A DNA stretch of 33,293 nucleotides from Parabacteroides sp. Its GTDB lineage: Bacteria > Bacteroidota > Bacteroidia > Bacteroidales > Tannerellaceae. A program made the translations under genes and the position numbers. The notes under the pieces were generated by a model. That model made no database searches. It saw only the letters and a list, made by a program, of their open reading frames with translations, and was not told where the DNA came from. The stretch lies in contig DXRF01000001.1 of NCBI GenBank assembly GCA_019411205.1, positions 1 to 33,293 on the forward strand, read 5' to 3'. Shown piece by piece: positions 25,372 to 33,293 of the stretch; the first letter of the stretch is position 1; every line of letters begins with the position of its first letter.

Positions 25372-28300
25372 TCAGAATGAAATGTTACATCCGATACTGA
25401 ATGTTCTTGGAACCGGGTAAGTTGTACGATCTACTCCTAAACCGTTCCATCCCATATCTTCATTCATGGCTATTTCTGGATTCATACCTGGGTATTTAGT
25501 GAATGTGACTAATTGCTGAGCTGTTACATATATCCGGAGTTTAGAGAGGTACTGACTTGGTTTAATCGGAATTGTATAGCCCAGAGTGATATTCTTTATG
25601 GTCAAGTAGGAAGCATCATATACCCAACTGCTATTATTGAAGCGGAATAATTCCGTGGTACCGGCTTTTGTTCTCGGAACCTGTCCGTCACCCGGATTTT
25701 CCGGAGAGCGCCAACGGTTGGCAACTTTTTTCAATACATTGAAACAACCGTCGATATTTAAAGTATGTTCGTAGTTTGAATTTATAATGTCACCTCCTAC
25801 TTGTCCACTGATCAGAATGCTCAGATCGAAGTTTTTCCAAGAAAATTCATTTGTCATACCATAAATGAAATCAGGATTTGGATCACCGATTTTTACACGG
25901 TCATTGTTGTCGATTATACCATCAGGAACACCGTTAGGACCACTGACATCTTTCATGCGAACCGTTCCGATCTCAGATGAGGCGTGCTTTGGCTGGGAAT
26001 TAAACTCTTCTTCGGTCATATATACGCCGTCAAATACATATCCCATGAATATACCGATAGGTTCTCCTACTGCTAAACGGTTGAAATCTTCCTGATTGGA
26101 ATATCCACCTTTTGGGGTGTTGTTTGTTCCCATTTTGGTTATTTCATTCCGGTTGAAGGCTATATTCAAGTTGGTAGTCCATTTGAAATCACCAATAAGA
26201 TTACGAGATTGCAAAGTGATTTCATGTCCCCATGCTTTGTAATCACCGATATTGGAATAAATATTAGAAAAGCCGGAAGCTCTTGGGATATCGACCTGAT
26301 ATAAAAGTCCATCGACTTTTTTATTATAATAGTCATACATCAAATAGATACGATCGTTTAGGAAACCGATATCGACACCTAAGTCCAGTTGTTTTGTTTC
26401 TTCCCAAGTAAGAGCATTGTTCCCTAAATTACCTAATCCTTTTCCCGGAGCTAAAGCCCCCCCCAATACATAGTTATAAGTGCTAACTCCCGCAATATAT
26501 CGGTAATTACCAATATTGTAGTTACCAGTTAGTCCATAACTGGCCCTTATTTTCAGATAATTCATAACATCGGTTACCGGTTCCATGAAGGCTTCGTCAG
26601 ATACAATCCATCCGGCGGATATGGAAGGAAAATTTGCATATTTATTACCTGCTCCAAAACGGGAGCAACCATCTCGGCGGAATGTCGCCTGGAGCAAATA
26701 GCGGTCTTTGAAGCTATAATTTGCGCGTGCAATGACAGAGGCTAACGCCCATTGCTCGATGTTATTATCACCGTTTTTTGTAGCACCGGCACCCATCCAA
26801 GGAATATCATCACTAGGAAAGTCGGTTGCTGTCAGTTGGTTATATTCGTTGGAATATTTTTGTGCACTATAACCGACCAGTGCATCTATATTGTGGTCTC
26901 CGAATTTATGGTTATACATTAACATATTTTCGATAGTCCAACTATAGTGGAAGTTGGTGTTGTATTGTCCGCTTGCTTTCTGAGGGGGAGCAGTAAACAT
27001 GGCTCCACCGGCTGTCGAAGGTGTAAAATCTCTATAGTTCTTGGCACCTAAATCGAAACCAGCCTGGAATTTATATTTGATACCGTTCCATATATCCAGT
27101 TCTGCAAAAGCATTGCTTAATAAAGCCAAATCCTGTGTTTTACTTGTTTTTTCATGTAAAACACGTATCCAGTTAGGTTGAGGGAACATCCCCGGAGAGT
27201 TTAGAGAAAGAATAGGTTCTCCATTCTCATCGTAGGGATTTATAGTTGGGTCAGCCAAGAATGCAGCACTTAATATCTGCCAACCTCCGTCTGTATTTTG
27301 GTTATTTTTGATTTGCAAGGTGGGAGCTATGTTCAGTCCTAATTTTAAACGGTCGTTTACTTGATAATCGTTGTTCGCACGTAAAGAGTAACGTTCGAAA
27401 TTAGAATTGTACATAACACCGTCTTGGCGGAAGTAGCCTAATACAATAGCTGTATTGAACTTGTCTTTATTGGCTGTCACACTGATACTGTAATTCTGTG
27501 TGGCGGCATTGCGTGTTAGTAAGTCATACCAATTGGTACCAGTACCGTATTGGGATGGATTTTGGTATTGTTCTGGAACTCCTCCGGTATAACCTTCATA
27601 TCTGGCAGCATCTTCGTAGTACTCTTTTTTGTATTGAGCAAATTCTTCTCCATTCATAACATCCGGAGTCTTTAATCCCTTTAAAGTCTGAATACCGAAT
27701 GAAGCATTCACATCCACTTGAGTTTTACCTTGTTTTCCTCTTTTTGTTGTGATCAGTACGACGCCATTGGCAGCACGTGATCCATACAAGGATGTGGCAG
27801 CGGCATCTTTCAGGATGGAAAAGGTTTCGATTTCATCCGGATTGATACTGCTTAGGTCCATATTGATAGGGATTCCATCAACCACGAATAAAGGTGAACT
27901 GCCACCATTGATAGATGCTGCACCACGAATACGGAATCCCATACCTTTACCCGGCTGTCCTGTAGATTGGTTAATTTGTACACCTGCTACCTGTCCTTGA
28001 AGTTTTTGGGCAAATTGTCCTACAGGAAAACTTTCTAATTCTCCTGCATCTATCTTGGAAACAGATCCGGTCAAATCTCTTTTTTTCTGCGTACCATAGC
28101 TAACGACAACAAGTTCGTCCAGTTGGTTTACAGTCTCTTGCAGAACGACATTTAATGTTTTCTGGTTGGAAACAGGGATTGTTTTTGTTTCATATCCAAT
28201 AAAACTGATGGTGAGTATTTGATTGGGGTTAACATCAATGGAAAAATTACCGTCCATGTCTGTAATGGTACCGATGGTGGTACCTTTGACGGAAATGTTT

Positions 28301-28482
28301 GCACCTGGTATAGGTTCTCCTTTTGCGTCGATAACCCGTCCGGACAGTTTACCGTTTGTTTGTTCTATACCACTGATGGAATCTGTGTTTGCATGAGCTT
28401 TTGAAATCACATATCCGGGGCTTAAAAATACTGATAATAGTACAGCTTTAGGCAATAAGTTGCTGCATATCGATTTGATCAT
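25372..28482 (-). CDS. SusC/RagA-family TonB-dependent outer-membrane transporter
   Basis: The 1036-residue protein imports oligosaccharides across the outer membrane using TonB energy. After a signal peptide (about residues 1-31) it has a carboxypeptidase-D-like domain (GRVIDAKGEPIPGANISVKG, about 48-115), a TonB-box region (DELVVVSYGTQ), the plug with FVVDGIPI and the ITTKRG segment, and a C-terminal barrel ending in FSIGCNISF. There is no N-terminal STN signalling domain, so control by a sigma/anti-sigma pair through this protein is unlikely. It is the first gene of the PUL, preceded by a 430-base leader with several operator-like elements. Confidence 0.96.
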   Translation of the reverse strand: MIKSICSNLLPKAVLLSVFLSPGYVISKAHANTDSISGIEQTNGKLSGRVIDAKGEPIPGANISVKGTTIGTITDMDGNFSIDVNPNQILTISFIGYETKTIPVSNQKTLNVVLQETVNQLDELVVVSYGTQKKRDLTGSVSKIDAGELESFPVGQFAQKLQGQVAGVQINQSTGQPGKGMGFRIRGAASINGGSSPLFVVDGIPINMDLSSINPDEIETFSILKDAAATSLYGSRAANGVVLITTKRGKQGKTQVDVNASFGIQTLKGLKTPDVMNGEEFAQYKKEYYEDAARYEGYTGGVPEQYQNPSQYGTGTNWYDLLTRNAATQNYSISVTANKDKFNTAIVLGYFRQDGVMYNSNFERYSLRANNDYQVNDRLKLGLNIAPTLQIKNNQNTDGGWQILSAAFLADPTINPYDENGEPILSLNSPGMFPQPNWIRVLHEKTSKTQDLALLSNAFAELDIWNGIKYKFQAGFDLGAKNYRDFTPSTAGGAMFTAPPQKASGQYNTNFHYSWTIENMLMYNHKFGDHNIDALVGYSAQKYSNEYNQLTATDFPSDDIPWMGAGATKNGDNNIEQWALASVIARANYSFKDRYLLQATFRRDGCSRFGAGNKYANFPSISAGWIVSDEAFMEPVTDVMNYLKIRASYGLTGNYNIGNYRYIAGVSTYNYVLGGALAPGKGLGNLGNNALTWEETKQLDLGVDIGFLNDRIYLMYDYYNKKVDGLLYQVDIPRASGFSNIYSNIGDYKAWGHEITLQSRNLIGDFKWTTNLNIAFNRNEITKMGTNNTPKGGYSNQEDFNRLAVGEPIGIFMGYVFDGVYMTEEEFNSQPKHASSEIGTVRMKDVSGPNGVPDGIIDNNDRVKIGDPNPDFIYGMTNEFSWKNFDLSILISGQVGGDIINSNYEHTLNIDGCFNVLKKVANRWRSPENPGDGQVPRTKAGTTELFRFNNSSWVYDASYLTIKNITLGYTIPIKPSQYLSKLRIYVTAQQLVTFTKYPGMNPEIAMNEDMGWNGLGVDRTTYPVPRTFSIGCNISF

Positions 28483-28595
28483 AATATTAAAATTTAATTT
28501 AACAGTTGAAATACTCTAATTTTCTCTACAAATTTTTTTAGATGTGTTATTTACTTCTCTCCATAGGCTAATGATTTAAGATTACAATTGAATTT

Positions 28596-28608
28596 GTTCT
28601 GGTAGAAC
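28596..28608. promoter_or_regulatory. Operator-like palindrome, susC-proximal copy
   Basis: GTTCT and AGAAC flank GGT. It is the reverse complement of the core of the copy at 28823-28845. It lies about 120 bases before the susC start. Confidence 0.55.
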
Positions 28609-28709
28609 TATGAACTATACAGTACGGATAGTTGTAAAAAAGTAGGCTCGATTATCGGTTTTGGCTTATCCGTAGAGGTTATTGGAGTCTTCTGGGAGGG
28701 AAAAAGGGG

Positions 28710-28763
28710 AATATCTTTTTTGAAAGAATATCAATTTGACTAATTTTAATATCATTTTTGAAA
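28710..28763. promoter_or_regulatory. Direct repeat pair in the PUL leader
   Basis: AATATCTTTTTTGAAA (28710-28725) and AATATCATTTTTGAAA (28748-28763) match at 15 of 16 positions and start 38 bases apart. Spaced direct repeats suit AraC-type or hybrid two-component regulators, which control many PULs. The assignment is an inference. Confidence 0.5.
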
Positions 28764-28822
28764 ACATCCAGTAGTTTTATATATCTAATTTTGTCACGGT
28801 AGCAAACAATAGACAAGAATAG

Positions 28823-28845
28823 CCTTAGTTCTACCAGAACTAAGG
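28823..28845. promoter_or_regulatory. Operator-like perfect palindrome, distal copy
   Basis: CCTTAGTTCT and AGAACTAAGG are perfect reverse complements around ACC. No T-run follows on the minus strand, so it is not a terminator of the upstream cassette. The core GTTCTACCAGAAC recurs inverted at 28596-28608, with centres 232 bases apart. Confidence 0.6.
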
Positions 28846-28912
28846 TATTCACAAAAGCATAATTATCTTTTCGGGATATTTATACTTTTCTGGTTTTAGT
28901 TGTAACTGCTCG

Positions 28913-29389
28913 TTACCTCTTTTTATCGCTTTGGGAAAAACTTTTTGCCACATCCTGTATATCCTGCAAAGTGAACTTGCCTGTTATCCGGATGACCACA
29001 TAGTCCGAATCCGTGTCGGCCAGCATGATCATTTCGTTGATTAGGTCATCGTTCTGGACGATGTAGAAAGAGGCACGTGTATCGTTGTCCTTCACTCTCA
29101 TCAGTTCTTCATGCGATTTGCCGATGAGGCTGCTGAATTCTTTTCGCATCTGGTCCCGGACTTCCTGCCTGTCGGAAGTGACGATTTGGAGGTTGTTTAT
29201 TTTCCCTTTCAGATTCATCAGGTTGAGGCCACCACTTTCTACATTAGGGATCATGTCGAACATTTTTTTGGAGATGAAGACGGATGTAACATTATCCATA
29301 TCGGCATATTTTTCGAACAGCTTATTCTGGGCGAAGCACAAGCTGGTGCAGCAAAGAAACAGGATCAGGAATATATTCTTGGATTTCAT
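28913..29389 (-). CDS. DUF4252 protein, second copy of the sigma-factor cassette
   Basis: The 158-residue product has a signal peptide (cleavage likely after LCFA, residue 20) and is expected in the periplasm or outer layer. The mature part starts KLFEKYADMDNVTSVFISK and ends with DYVVIRITGKFTLQDIQDV, both shared in pattern with the copy at 30293-30745 (KLFNDFANQKNVTRVTIG and DALIRIKGKIKPSDIEKV). The function of DUF4252 is unknown. It starts 4 bases after the anti-sigma stop and is last in the operon. Confidence 0.8.
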   Translation of the reverse strand: MKSKNIFLILFLCCTSLCFAQNKLFEKYADMDNVTSVFISKKMFDMIPNVESGGLNLMNLKGKINNLQIVTSDRQEVRDQMRKEFSSLIGKSHEELMRVKDNDTRASFYIVQNDDLINEMIMLADTDSDYVVIRITGKFTLQDIQDVAKSFSQSDKKR

Positions 29390-29393
29390 AAGA

Positions 29394-29795
29394 TTAATCG
29401 TTTAAATGTTTGTTTAAAATATTGTTTACTTTATCTATCTCCTGTCCGGCGTTATCCACTTGGCTGATGCCTTTGTTGAGGTTGTGCGACAGCAGGAGCA
29501 AAGCTTTTTCGGCGGCAACGGCGGCATCTTCCGGATTGGTGTAAGTGTCGCTGAGCCGGTTGTGAGCTTGATATGACGCTTCGTACTGGAGAAAGCCGAC
29601 GCACAGTAGGATGGAGGCAGCGACTCCACTTAACCAGTATAAAGTTCGTCTACGGGGCAATGAACGAGTCTTCTTTTCTTCCGTGACAGCCCAGGTGTCG
29701 ATCATCTCTTCCAGCCTGCGGGAAAGTCCTTCGGGTAAAGCCTGCTCCTCTTGGAGGGCTTTGTTGATCAGTTCGTCTATTTTTTTATCGTTCAT
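29394..29795 (-). CDS. Single-pass membrane protein, probable anti-sigma factor
   Basis: The 133-residue product has a charged cytoplasmic N-terminal region (MNDKKIDELINKALQEEQ), one membrane segment (YWLSGVAASILLCVGFL, about residues 54-70), and a C-terminal periplasmic part with a helical, possibly coiled stretch. No zinc-binding anti-sigma motif is visible. Its position straight after an ECF sigma gene, overlapping its 3' end by 11 bases, is the main reason for the call. An ATG at 29819 is an alternative start, but MNDKK fits the family style better. Confidence 0.65.
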   Translation of the reverse strand: MNDKKIDELINKALQEEQALPEGLSRRLEEMIDTWAVTEEKKTRSLPRRRTLYWLSGVAASILLCVGFLQYEASYQAHNRLSDTYTNPEDAAVAAEKALLLLSHNLNKGISQVDNAGQEIDKVNNILNKHLND

Positions 29796-30303
29796 ATTCG
29801 TATGTATAATATTTTTCAAATTGTTCCCGGATTATTTTTCGTGCCCGGGAAAGTAGCACCCGTATATTGACGGCACTCAGGCCGGTGATCTGTTCTATCT
29901 CATCCACCGAGCAGTCTTCGATACCTCTCAACCGGAGGACTTGTCGCTGGTTTTCCGGCAGACGGTTAATGAGATGGCGGACTTGCTGCACTTTGTCTTG
30001 CATTTCCAGTTCTTCGTCCGGAGAAGAACCGGTCGAGAGGGTGACGGCTTCGGTGACATCTTCATCATGCCTGCCCGCACGGGGAGAGCGAAGGAAATCA
30101 AGACAAAGGTTTTTGACCAGCGTCACGCAGAAGGCTTCCGGGTTCCGGACATCGGTCAGTTCATTCCGCCGGCTCCATAACTTATAGTAGGCATCTTGCA
30201 GGATATCTTCGGCATCAGCTTTGTTTTCGACCAGTGCGTAAGCGATCCGGAAGAGCTTGGGATGGAGGGGTAGAAACAGCCTTTTAAAGTTTTCAACATC
30301 CAT
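29785..30303 (-). CDS. ECF-family RNA polymerase sigma factor
   Basis: The 172-residue protein has region 2 (AEDILQDAYYKLWSRR, then NPEAFCVTLVKNLCLDFLR, about residues 31-72) and region 4 (LPENQRQVLRLRGIEDCSVDEIEQITGLSAVNIRVLLSRARK, about 115-158) with the helix-turn-helix. It would direct polymerase to a small regulon, often including its own operon. Its ATG overlaps the upstream DUF4252 gene by 11 bases and its end overlaps the probable anti-sigma gene. It is not next to a SusC with an STN domain, so it is not the usual glycan-sensing FecI type arrangement. Confidence 0.92.
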   Translation of the reverse strand: MDVENFKRLFLPLHPKLFRIAYALVENKADAEDILQDAYYKLWSRRNELTDVRNPEAFCVTLVKNLCLDFLRSPRAGRHDEDVTEAVTLSTGSSPDEELEMQDKVQQVRHLINRLPENQRQVLRLRGIEDCSVDEIEQITGLSAVNIRVLLSRARKIIREQFEKYYTYEYER

Positions 30304-30745
30304 CTTTGTGATCGTTTATTACTTTTTCGATATCGGATGGTTTGATTTTCCCTTTGATACGGATCAGAGCATCATCACCTTCGTCGGTTGTCAGGATGAC
30401 TAGTTCGCGGATGATGTCTTTGTCAATGCGTACCATTACTTTCGTGCGGTTGCCCTCTTCGTTCGAGTTGACCATTGTTTCGTAATTCGGGTCTTTCAGT
30501 TTTTTGATGGCGGTGTGAAGATTGTTTTTGACAGTACTGCCGCATTCCTCGAAAGAAAGGACTTCGATGCTTTTCACCCCCATCGTCTCGGTGAACAGGC
30601 TGCTTATTTTCATCAAAAACGGGCCGATTGTGACGCGGGTTACGTTTTTCTGGTTGGCAAAGTCGTTGAACAGTTTGTCCATGCTTTGGCTGTATCCTGC
30701 CTGGCAGGATAGGATGAGGATCAGGATTGCAATGTATTTTTTCAT
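30293..30745 (-). CDS. DUF4252 protein, first copy of the sigma-factor cassette
   Basis: The 150-residue product has a signal sequence; cleavage after GYS (about residue 19) is likely, although LILSC could also serve as a lipobox with cysteine 14. The mature protein begins MDKLFNDFANQKNVTRVTIG and ends DALIRIKGKIKPSDIEKVINDH. It is a diverged paralogue of the protein at 28913-29389. It opens the four-gene operon and overlaps the sigma gene by 11 bases. Its role is unknown; placement suggests a signal, target or effector of the sigma system. Confidence 0.8.
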   Translation of the reverse strand: MKKYIAILILILSCQAGYSQSMDKLFNDFANQKNVTRVTIGPFLMKISSLFTETMGVKSIEVLSFEECGSTVKNNLHTAIKKLKDPNYETMVNSNEEGNRTKVMVRIDKDIIRELVILTTDEGDDALIRIKGKIKPSDIEKVINDHKDGC

Positions 30746-30785
30746 CTTTCTAATGTATTAATCGTTACTTATTCCGTTAGTTCCG

Positions 30786-30812
30786 GCTCTTCAATGCGCG
30801 CTATTGAAGAGC
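30786..30812. promoter_or_regulatory. Perfect palindrome upstream of the sigma-factor cassette
   Basis: GCTCTTCAAT (30786-30795) and ATTGAAGAGC (30803-30812) flank a 7-base GC-rich spacer. It is 41 bases before the DUF4252 start and 55 bases after the EamA stop. No T-run follows on the minus strand. It may be an operator, an RNA leader hairpin, or a weak end for the transporter transcript. No TAnnTTTG element was seen nearby, as expected if an ECF sigma drives the operon. Confidence 0.5.
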
Positions 30813-30866
30813 GTTCATTAAGTAGACGGGAACGGAAAGGCTGTTGTTACAAAGAAAGAGAAAAAT

Positions 30867-31769
30867 TTATGATTTTTCCTTGTTTTCCGCTATTTCAACG
30901 AAATAAACGCTCGAACAGATCAGGAGGATAGCTATTAATTGGGGCCAGCTGAAACGATCTTGTCCTAATGCCAGCGAGGTAATGGTCGCCACAATCAGGA
31001 TCAGGTAGCCATAGATGGAAACGAGTGTGGTTTTCAGGTATTTTAGCCCGACCGGTATTAACAGATAACTGATAACGGTCGGGAAAATCAGGACGAATGC
31101 CAAGACTGCCATCGGTTTCCAATGGATCGGGAGCGTGAAAAGTGTCATTTCGAATCCTGTAAATCCAGAAACGATGATGGCGGAGAAGGCCGCACCGGAA
31201 AAGGTGTATCGCAGCATTGTCATAACTCCCACATGTTTCAATATCCGGTTGCTTGCAATCAGATAGATTGCATAAGCTAAGGAACTTAGCAGGCAAAGCA
31301 GATTTCCGGTGAAGGCATCGGAAGCCAGGTCGTCGCTTTTCTGTGTCAGGATGCAGAGCAATGCGCCGCCTAATCCGATCAGGATACCGGTTATTTTCAT
31401 CTTTGTGATTGTTTCTTTAAAGAAGATGACAGAAAGGATGAACACCCAGATAGGCTGTAAACTGGAGAAAATGGAGCTTGATACAGGGGTCGTTTTGCTC
31501 AATCCCAGTAAGTAAAAGAACATGAAGCCATAAATGCCGAGTGCCCCCAACAGGAATAAGAGAATCTTTTCCCGGCGGCTGGATGTCTCCGGCTTGGTGA
31601 ACATACCGATAATCCAGAACGCAAGGGCGGCAAATGTACAGCGCAGGGTCACACCCGTCAGCGGACTTATCCATAGCGGTAGGAGGTATTTTAACGCATT
31701 CATATTCAACCCGCTGAAAGTTTTGGAAATAATCATGTAAATATTGGCTTCTCTTACTTTATTTTTCAC
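30867..31769 (-). CDS. EamA/DMT-superfamily transporter
   Basis: The 300-residue inner-membrane protein has about ten hydrophobic segments arranged as two EamA repeats. The repeats are marked by SSSIFSSLQPIWVFILSVIFFKE in the first half and VLIFPTVISYLLIPVGLKYLKTT in the second. Members export metabolites such as amino acids or take up various small molecules; this one's substrate is unknown. It begins 18 bases after the MFS stop, so both are probably in one transcript. Confidence 0.9.
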   Translation of the reverse strand: MKNKVREANIYMIISKTFSGLNMNALKYLLPLWISPLTGVTLRCTFAALAFWIIGMFTKPETSSRREKILLFLLGALGIYGFMFFYLLGLSKTTPVSSSIFSSLQPIWVFILSVIFFKETITKMKITGILIGLGGALLCILTQKSDDLASDAFTGNLLCLLSSLAYAIYLIASNRILKHVGVMTMLRYTFSGAAFSAIIVSGFTGFEMTLFTLPIHWKPMAVLAFVLIFPTVISYLLIPVGLKYLKTTLVSIYGYLILIVATITSLALGQDRFSWPQLIAILLICSSVYFVEIAENKEKS

Positions 31770-31787
31770 GATGCTTGGGATTTTATG

Positions 31788-33020
31788 TTATACTTGTTTG
31801 ATACGGTCATCGAACAGGAACGAATCTTGTTTCAGGTAGGCCCATGCGGCAGCTATCAGGGCAATGACCATGTTGAAGATGAAAGCGAACTGCTGTGTTT
31901 CGATATGGAGCATATCCTTGAATATGTTTATAATGAAAGGGCAAAGAAGAATGGCCAGATAGTTCATGGCCATAACGAATGCCAGTGCAAGCGTCACTTT
32001 TTCAGGAATAGCCGTACGGGTCGTTTTGTCGTAGGCTATCGGCTGTATGACACCGTAGCCTAACCCGGCAAAGATACAACCCAATCCGATCAGCCATTCG
32101 GTACGGGAAACGAGTATAAATGCCATTCCGGCAGCGATCGAGACCATACAGACAAACTTGGTCTTTTTGCCGAAGAAGGAGACGATTTGATTCAGTATAA
32201 ATCCCGGCGACATGATAGCCAGGAAAAACAGCGAGATCATAATACCTGAATTACCGCTGGAAAAATGATATTCTTCCATCAGGAAAGGAAGATTGAAGCT
32301 GATGATGATCACTAAGTAAGTAGCCAGCCCGTAGAACGACATGATTTGCATCAGGTGGGAAATCTGTATGCCGGACTTCCCGAAACTGTTATCGGCAGGC
32401 CCTTCCGCTTTCTGTTTATTGGTGTTTATGCCTGTACCGGGATATGGCGATATATTCTTTTTCAAATAAAACGAGAGAACGATTGAGATCAGCGGAAACA
32501 GGTAGACGACAAACGGAAGGTGCCAGTTCACCTCTGCCAGATATCCCGTCAGAACGGTTGCCAGCACTAACGTTATATTCGTAATGGCGGAGCTGAACCC
32601 GAACTGCTTCGTACGGTATGCTCCCGTAAAAAAGCGAGAAATCAAACCGGTGGAAAGCGGCACGATCAATCCGGAACCAATCCCCAAAAGCGCGCTGACT
32701 GCTATCAGTTGCCACATCTTGGTGGAAAACATGTACAGGATACCGCTCAACGAAAAGATCACCAGTCCTGCTTGCAGCAGAAGGATATTATTGATCTTTT
32801 CCGTCAGTTTGCCCGACAGGATGATAAAAGGGATGATCAAGAGGGAAGGAAGCGACGAAAGCATCTGTATATCTAGCTCAGTGGAATCAGGGAAGATAGC
32901 AGAAAGTTTCCCTAAGATAGGGGAGACAGCCAGGCCGGGCAGTGCATTCAGTGCCGATATCGACCATATACCTATTAGTGTGATAAGGGGAATCGTCCCC
33001 TGTCCGGTCTGTATTCGCAT
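31788..33020 (-). CDS. Major facilitator superfamily transporter
   Basis: The 410-residue protein has about twelve hydrophobic segments with a longer, charged central loop near residues 190-215 (KKNISPYPGTGINTNKQKAEG). The GKLTEKINN segment between helices 2 and 3 resembles the MFS loop 2-3 signature. It looks like an MFS_1 efflux-type carrier (the cyanate/multidrug group is one possibility), but the substrate is not readable. It is first in a two-gene unit with the EamA transporter. Confidence 0.88.
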   Translation of the reverse strand: MRIQTGQGTIPLITLIGIWSISALNALPGLAVSPILGKLSAIFPDSTELDIQMLSSLPSLLIIPFIILSGKLTEKINNILLLQAGLVIFSLSGILYMFSTKMWQLIAVSALLGIGSGLIVPLSTGLISRFFTGAYRTKQFGFSSAITNITLVLATVLTGYLAEVNWHLPFVVYLFPLISIVLSFYLKKNISPYPGTGINTNKQKAEGPADNSFGKSGIQISHLMQIMSFYGLATYLVIIISFNLPFLMEEYHFSSGNSGIMISLFFLAIMSPGFILNQIVSFFGKKTKFVCMVSIAAGMAFILVSRTEWLIGLGCIFAGLGYGVIQPIAYDKTTRTAIPEKVTLALAFVMAMNYLAILLCPFIINIFKDMLHIETQQFAFIFNMVIALIAAAWAYLKQDSFLFDDRIKQV

Positions 33021-33025
33021 AATCG

Positions 33026-33118
33026 TTTCGTTAAATCATTTTTTATTGTATTGAAACAATCCCGAATAGTGAATGTTCATTGTTTTAATAAACCCCAAAT
33101 ATCGTATGTTTAACGAAA
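33026..33118. promoter_or_regulatory. Distant inverted half-sites in the divergent promoter region
   Basis: TTTCGTTAAA (33026-33035) and TTTAACGAAA (33109-33118) are exact reverse complements 73 bases apart, one next to the MFS start and one before the plus-strand gene. They could be paired operator half-sites. The AT-rich setting makes chance a real possibility. Confidence 0.3.
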
Positions 33119-33209
33119 AACGCAGAACAATTGCGGATAGTAGCTGTTTTTGCCATACAATCGGCCGAAACAAGTCGATAGCGCCATTATTAATTAAAAA
33201 CAAAAAGAC

Positions 33210-33293
33210 ATGGAAGATTCTAATTTCAGAAAAGGTGATGCCAAGACAGCAATCTTTGGCTCGGAAAAGATGCTACAAGCCTCTCCTGTAGAC
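33210..33293 (+). CDS. N-terminal fragment of an unidentified protein
   Basis: An ATG opens 28 codons (MEDSNFRKGDAKTAIFGSEK and on) to the window edge without a stop. It follows an AT-rich, purine-containing leader typical of Bacteroidetes starts and is divergent from the MFS gene. The fragment is hydrophilic, with no signal peptide, so a cytoplasmic product is likely. The family is not recognisable from this length. Confidence 0.55.
   Translation, partial: MEDSNFRKGDAKTAIFGSEKMLQASPVD

Larger units (their letters stand above)
28483..28912. other. Intergenic leader of the PUL
   Basis: This 430-base stretch holds no gene. It contains two related palindromes and a direct repeat listed separately. 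No exact TAnnTTTG was found on the minus strand near susC, which suggests an activator-dependent or otherwise degenerate promoter. Confidence 0.7.

Noticed and set aside
28823..28845. Terminator for the DUF4252-sigma cassette
   Set aside because: The palindrome is followed by CTATTCTTG rather than a T-run on the minus strand, and its core recurs nearer susC, which favours an operator.
33073..33291. Plus-strand open frame of 72 codons at the window end
   Set aside because: It overlaps, in another frame, the more protein-like frame starting at 33210, begins in the divergent promoter region, and has low-complexity basic composition.

Overview
The window comes from a Bacteroidales genome, most likely Parabacteroides or a close relative. 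The grounds are SusC/SusD proteins, an S-type sulfatase, promoters with the Bacteroidetes -7 element TAnnTTTG, start regions without Shine-Dalgarno sequences, and a PorZ-like propeller protein with a type IX secretion C-terminal domain, which argues against Bacteroides proper. No rRNA, tRNA, CRISPR array, insertion sequence or prophage gene was found.

Layout. (1) 1-1219: nadA (+) with a promoter, an operator-like palindrome and a strong terminator. (2) 1221-8006: a minus-strand housekeeping cluster, leuS - yitT-type membrane protein - rdgB - porZ, with an intrinsic terminator between yitT and rdgB. (3) 8007-8915: about 0.9 kb without genes but dense in structure: GTGATA/TATCAC repeats, nested GC-rich hairpins and TTACACCCG repeats. 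(4) 8916-13295: divergent sulfatase (-) and family 2 glycoside hydrolase (+). (5) 13410-16087: mutS (+) with its own promoter. (6) 16328-28482: a minus-strand polysaccharide utilization locus (PUL), transcribed susC - susD - GH106-like hydrolase - GH78 alpha-L-rhamnosidase - fucose/arabinose isomerase-like protein. (7) 28483-28912: its leader, with two copies of one palindrome flanking a direct repeat. (8) 28913-30745: a four-gene cassette, DUF4252 - ECF sigma factor - small membrane protein (probable anti-sigma) - DUF4252. (9) 30867-33020: MFS and EamA transporters. (10) 33210-33293: the first 28 codons of an unidentified plus-strand gene.

How the genes fit together. The PUL looks built for a rhamnose-containing glycan: SusD captures and SusC imports oligosaccharides, two exported rhamnosidase-type enzymes trim alpha-L-rhamnose, and the cytoplasmic isomerase-like protein probably handles a released sugar. 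The sulfatase and GH2 enzyme may serve the same or another glycan but are separated from the core by mutS. No HTCS, AraC, LacI or GntR regulator lies in the window, so the regulator that reads the susC leader must be encoded elsewhere.

The parts least explained by known families are the structured gap at 8007-8915, the paired palindromes and direct repeat upstream of susC, the DUF4252-sigma-anti-sigma-DUF4252 cassette, and hairpins placed between genes of the same operons. All calls come from reading sequence and remembered family features; no database search was run.
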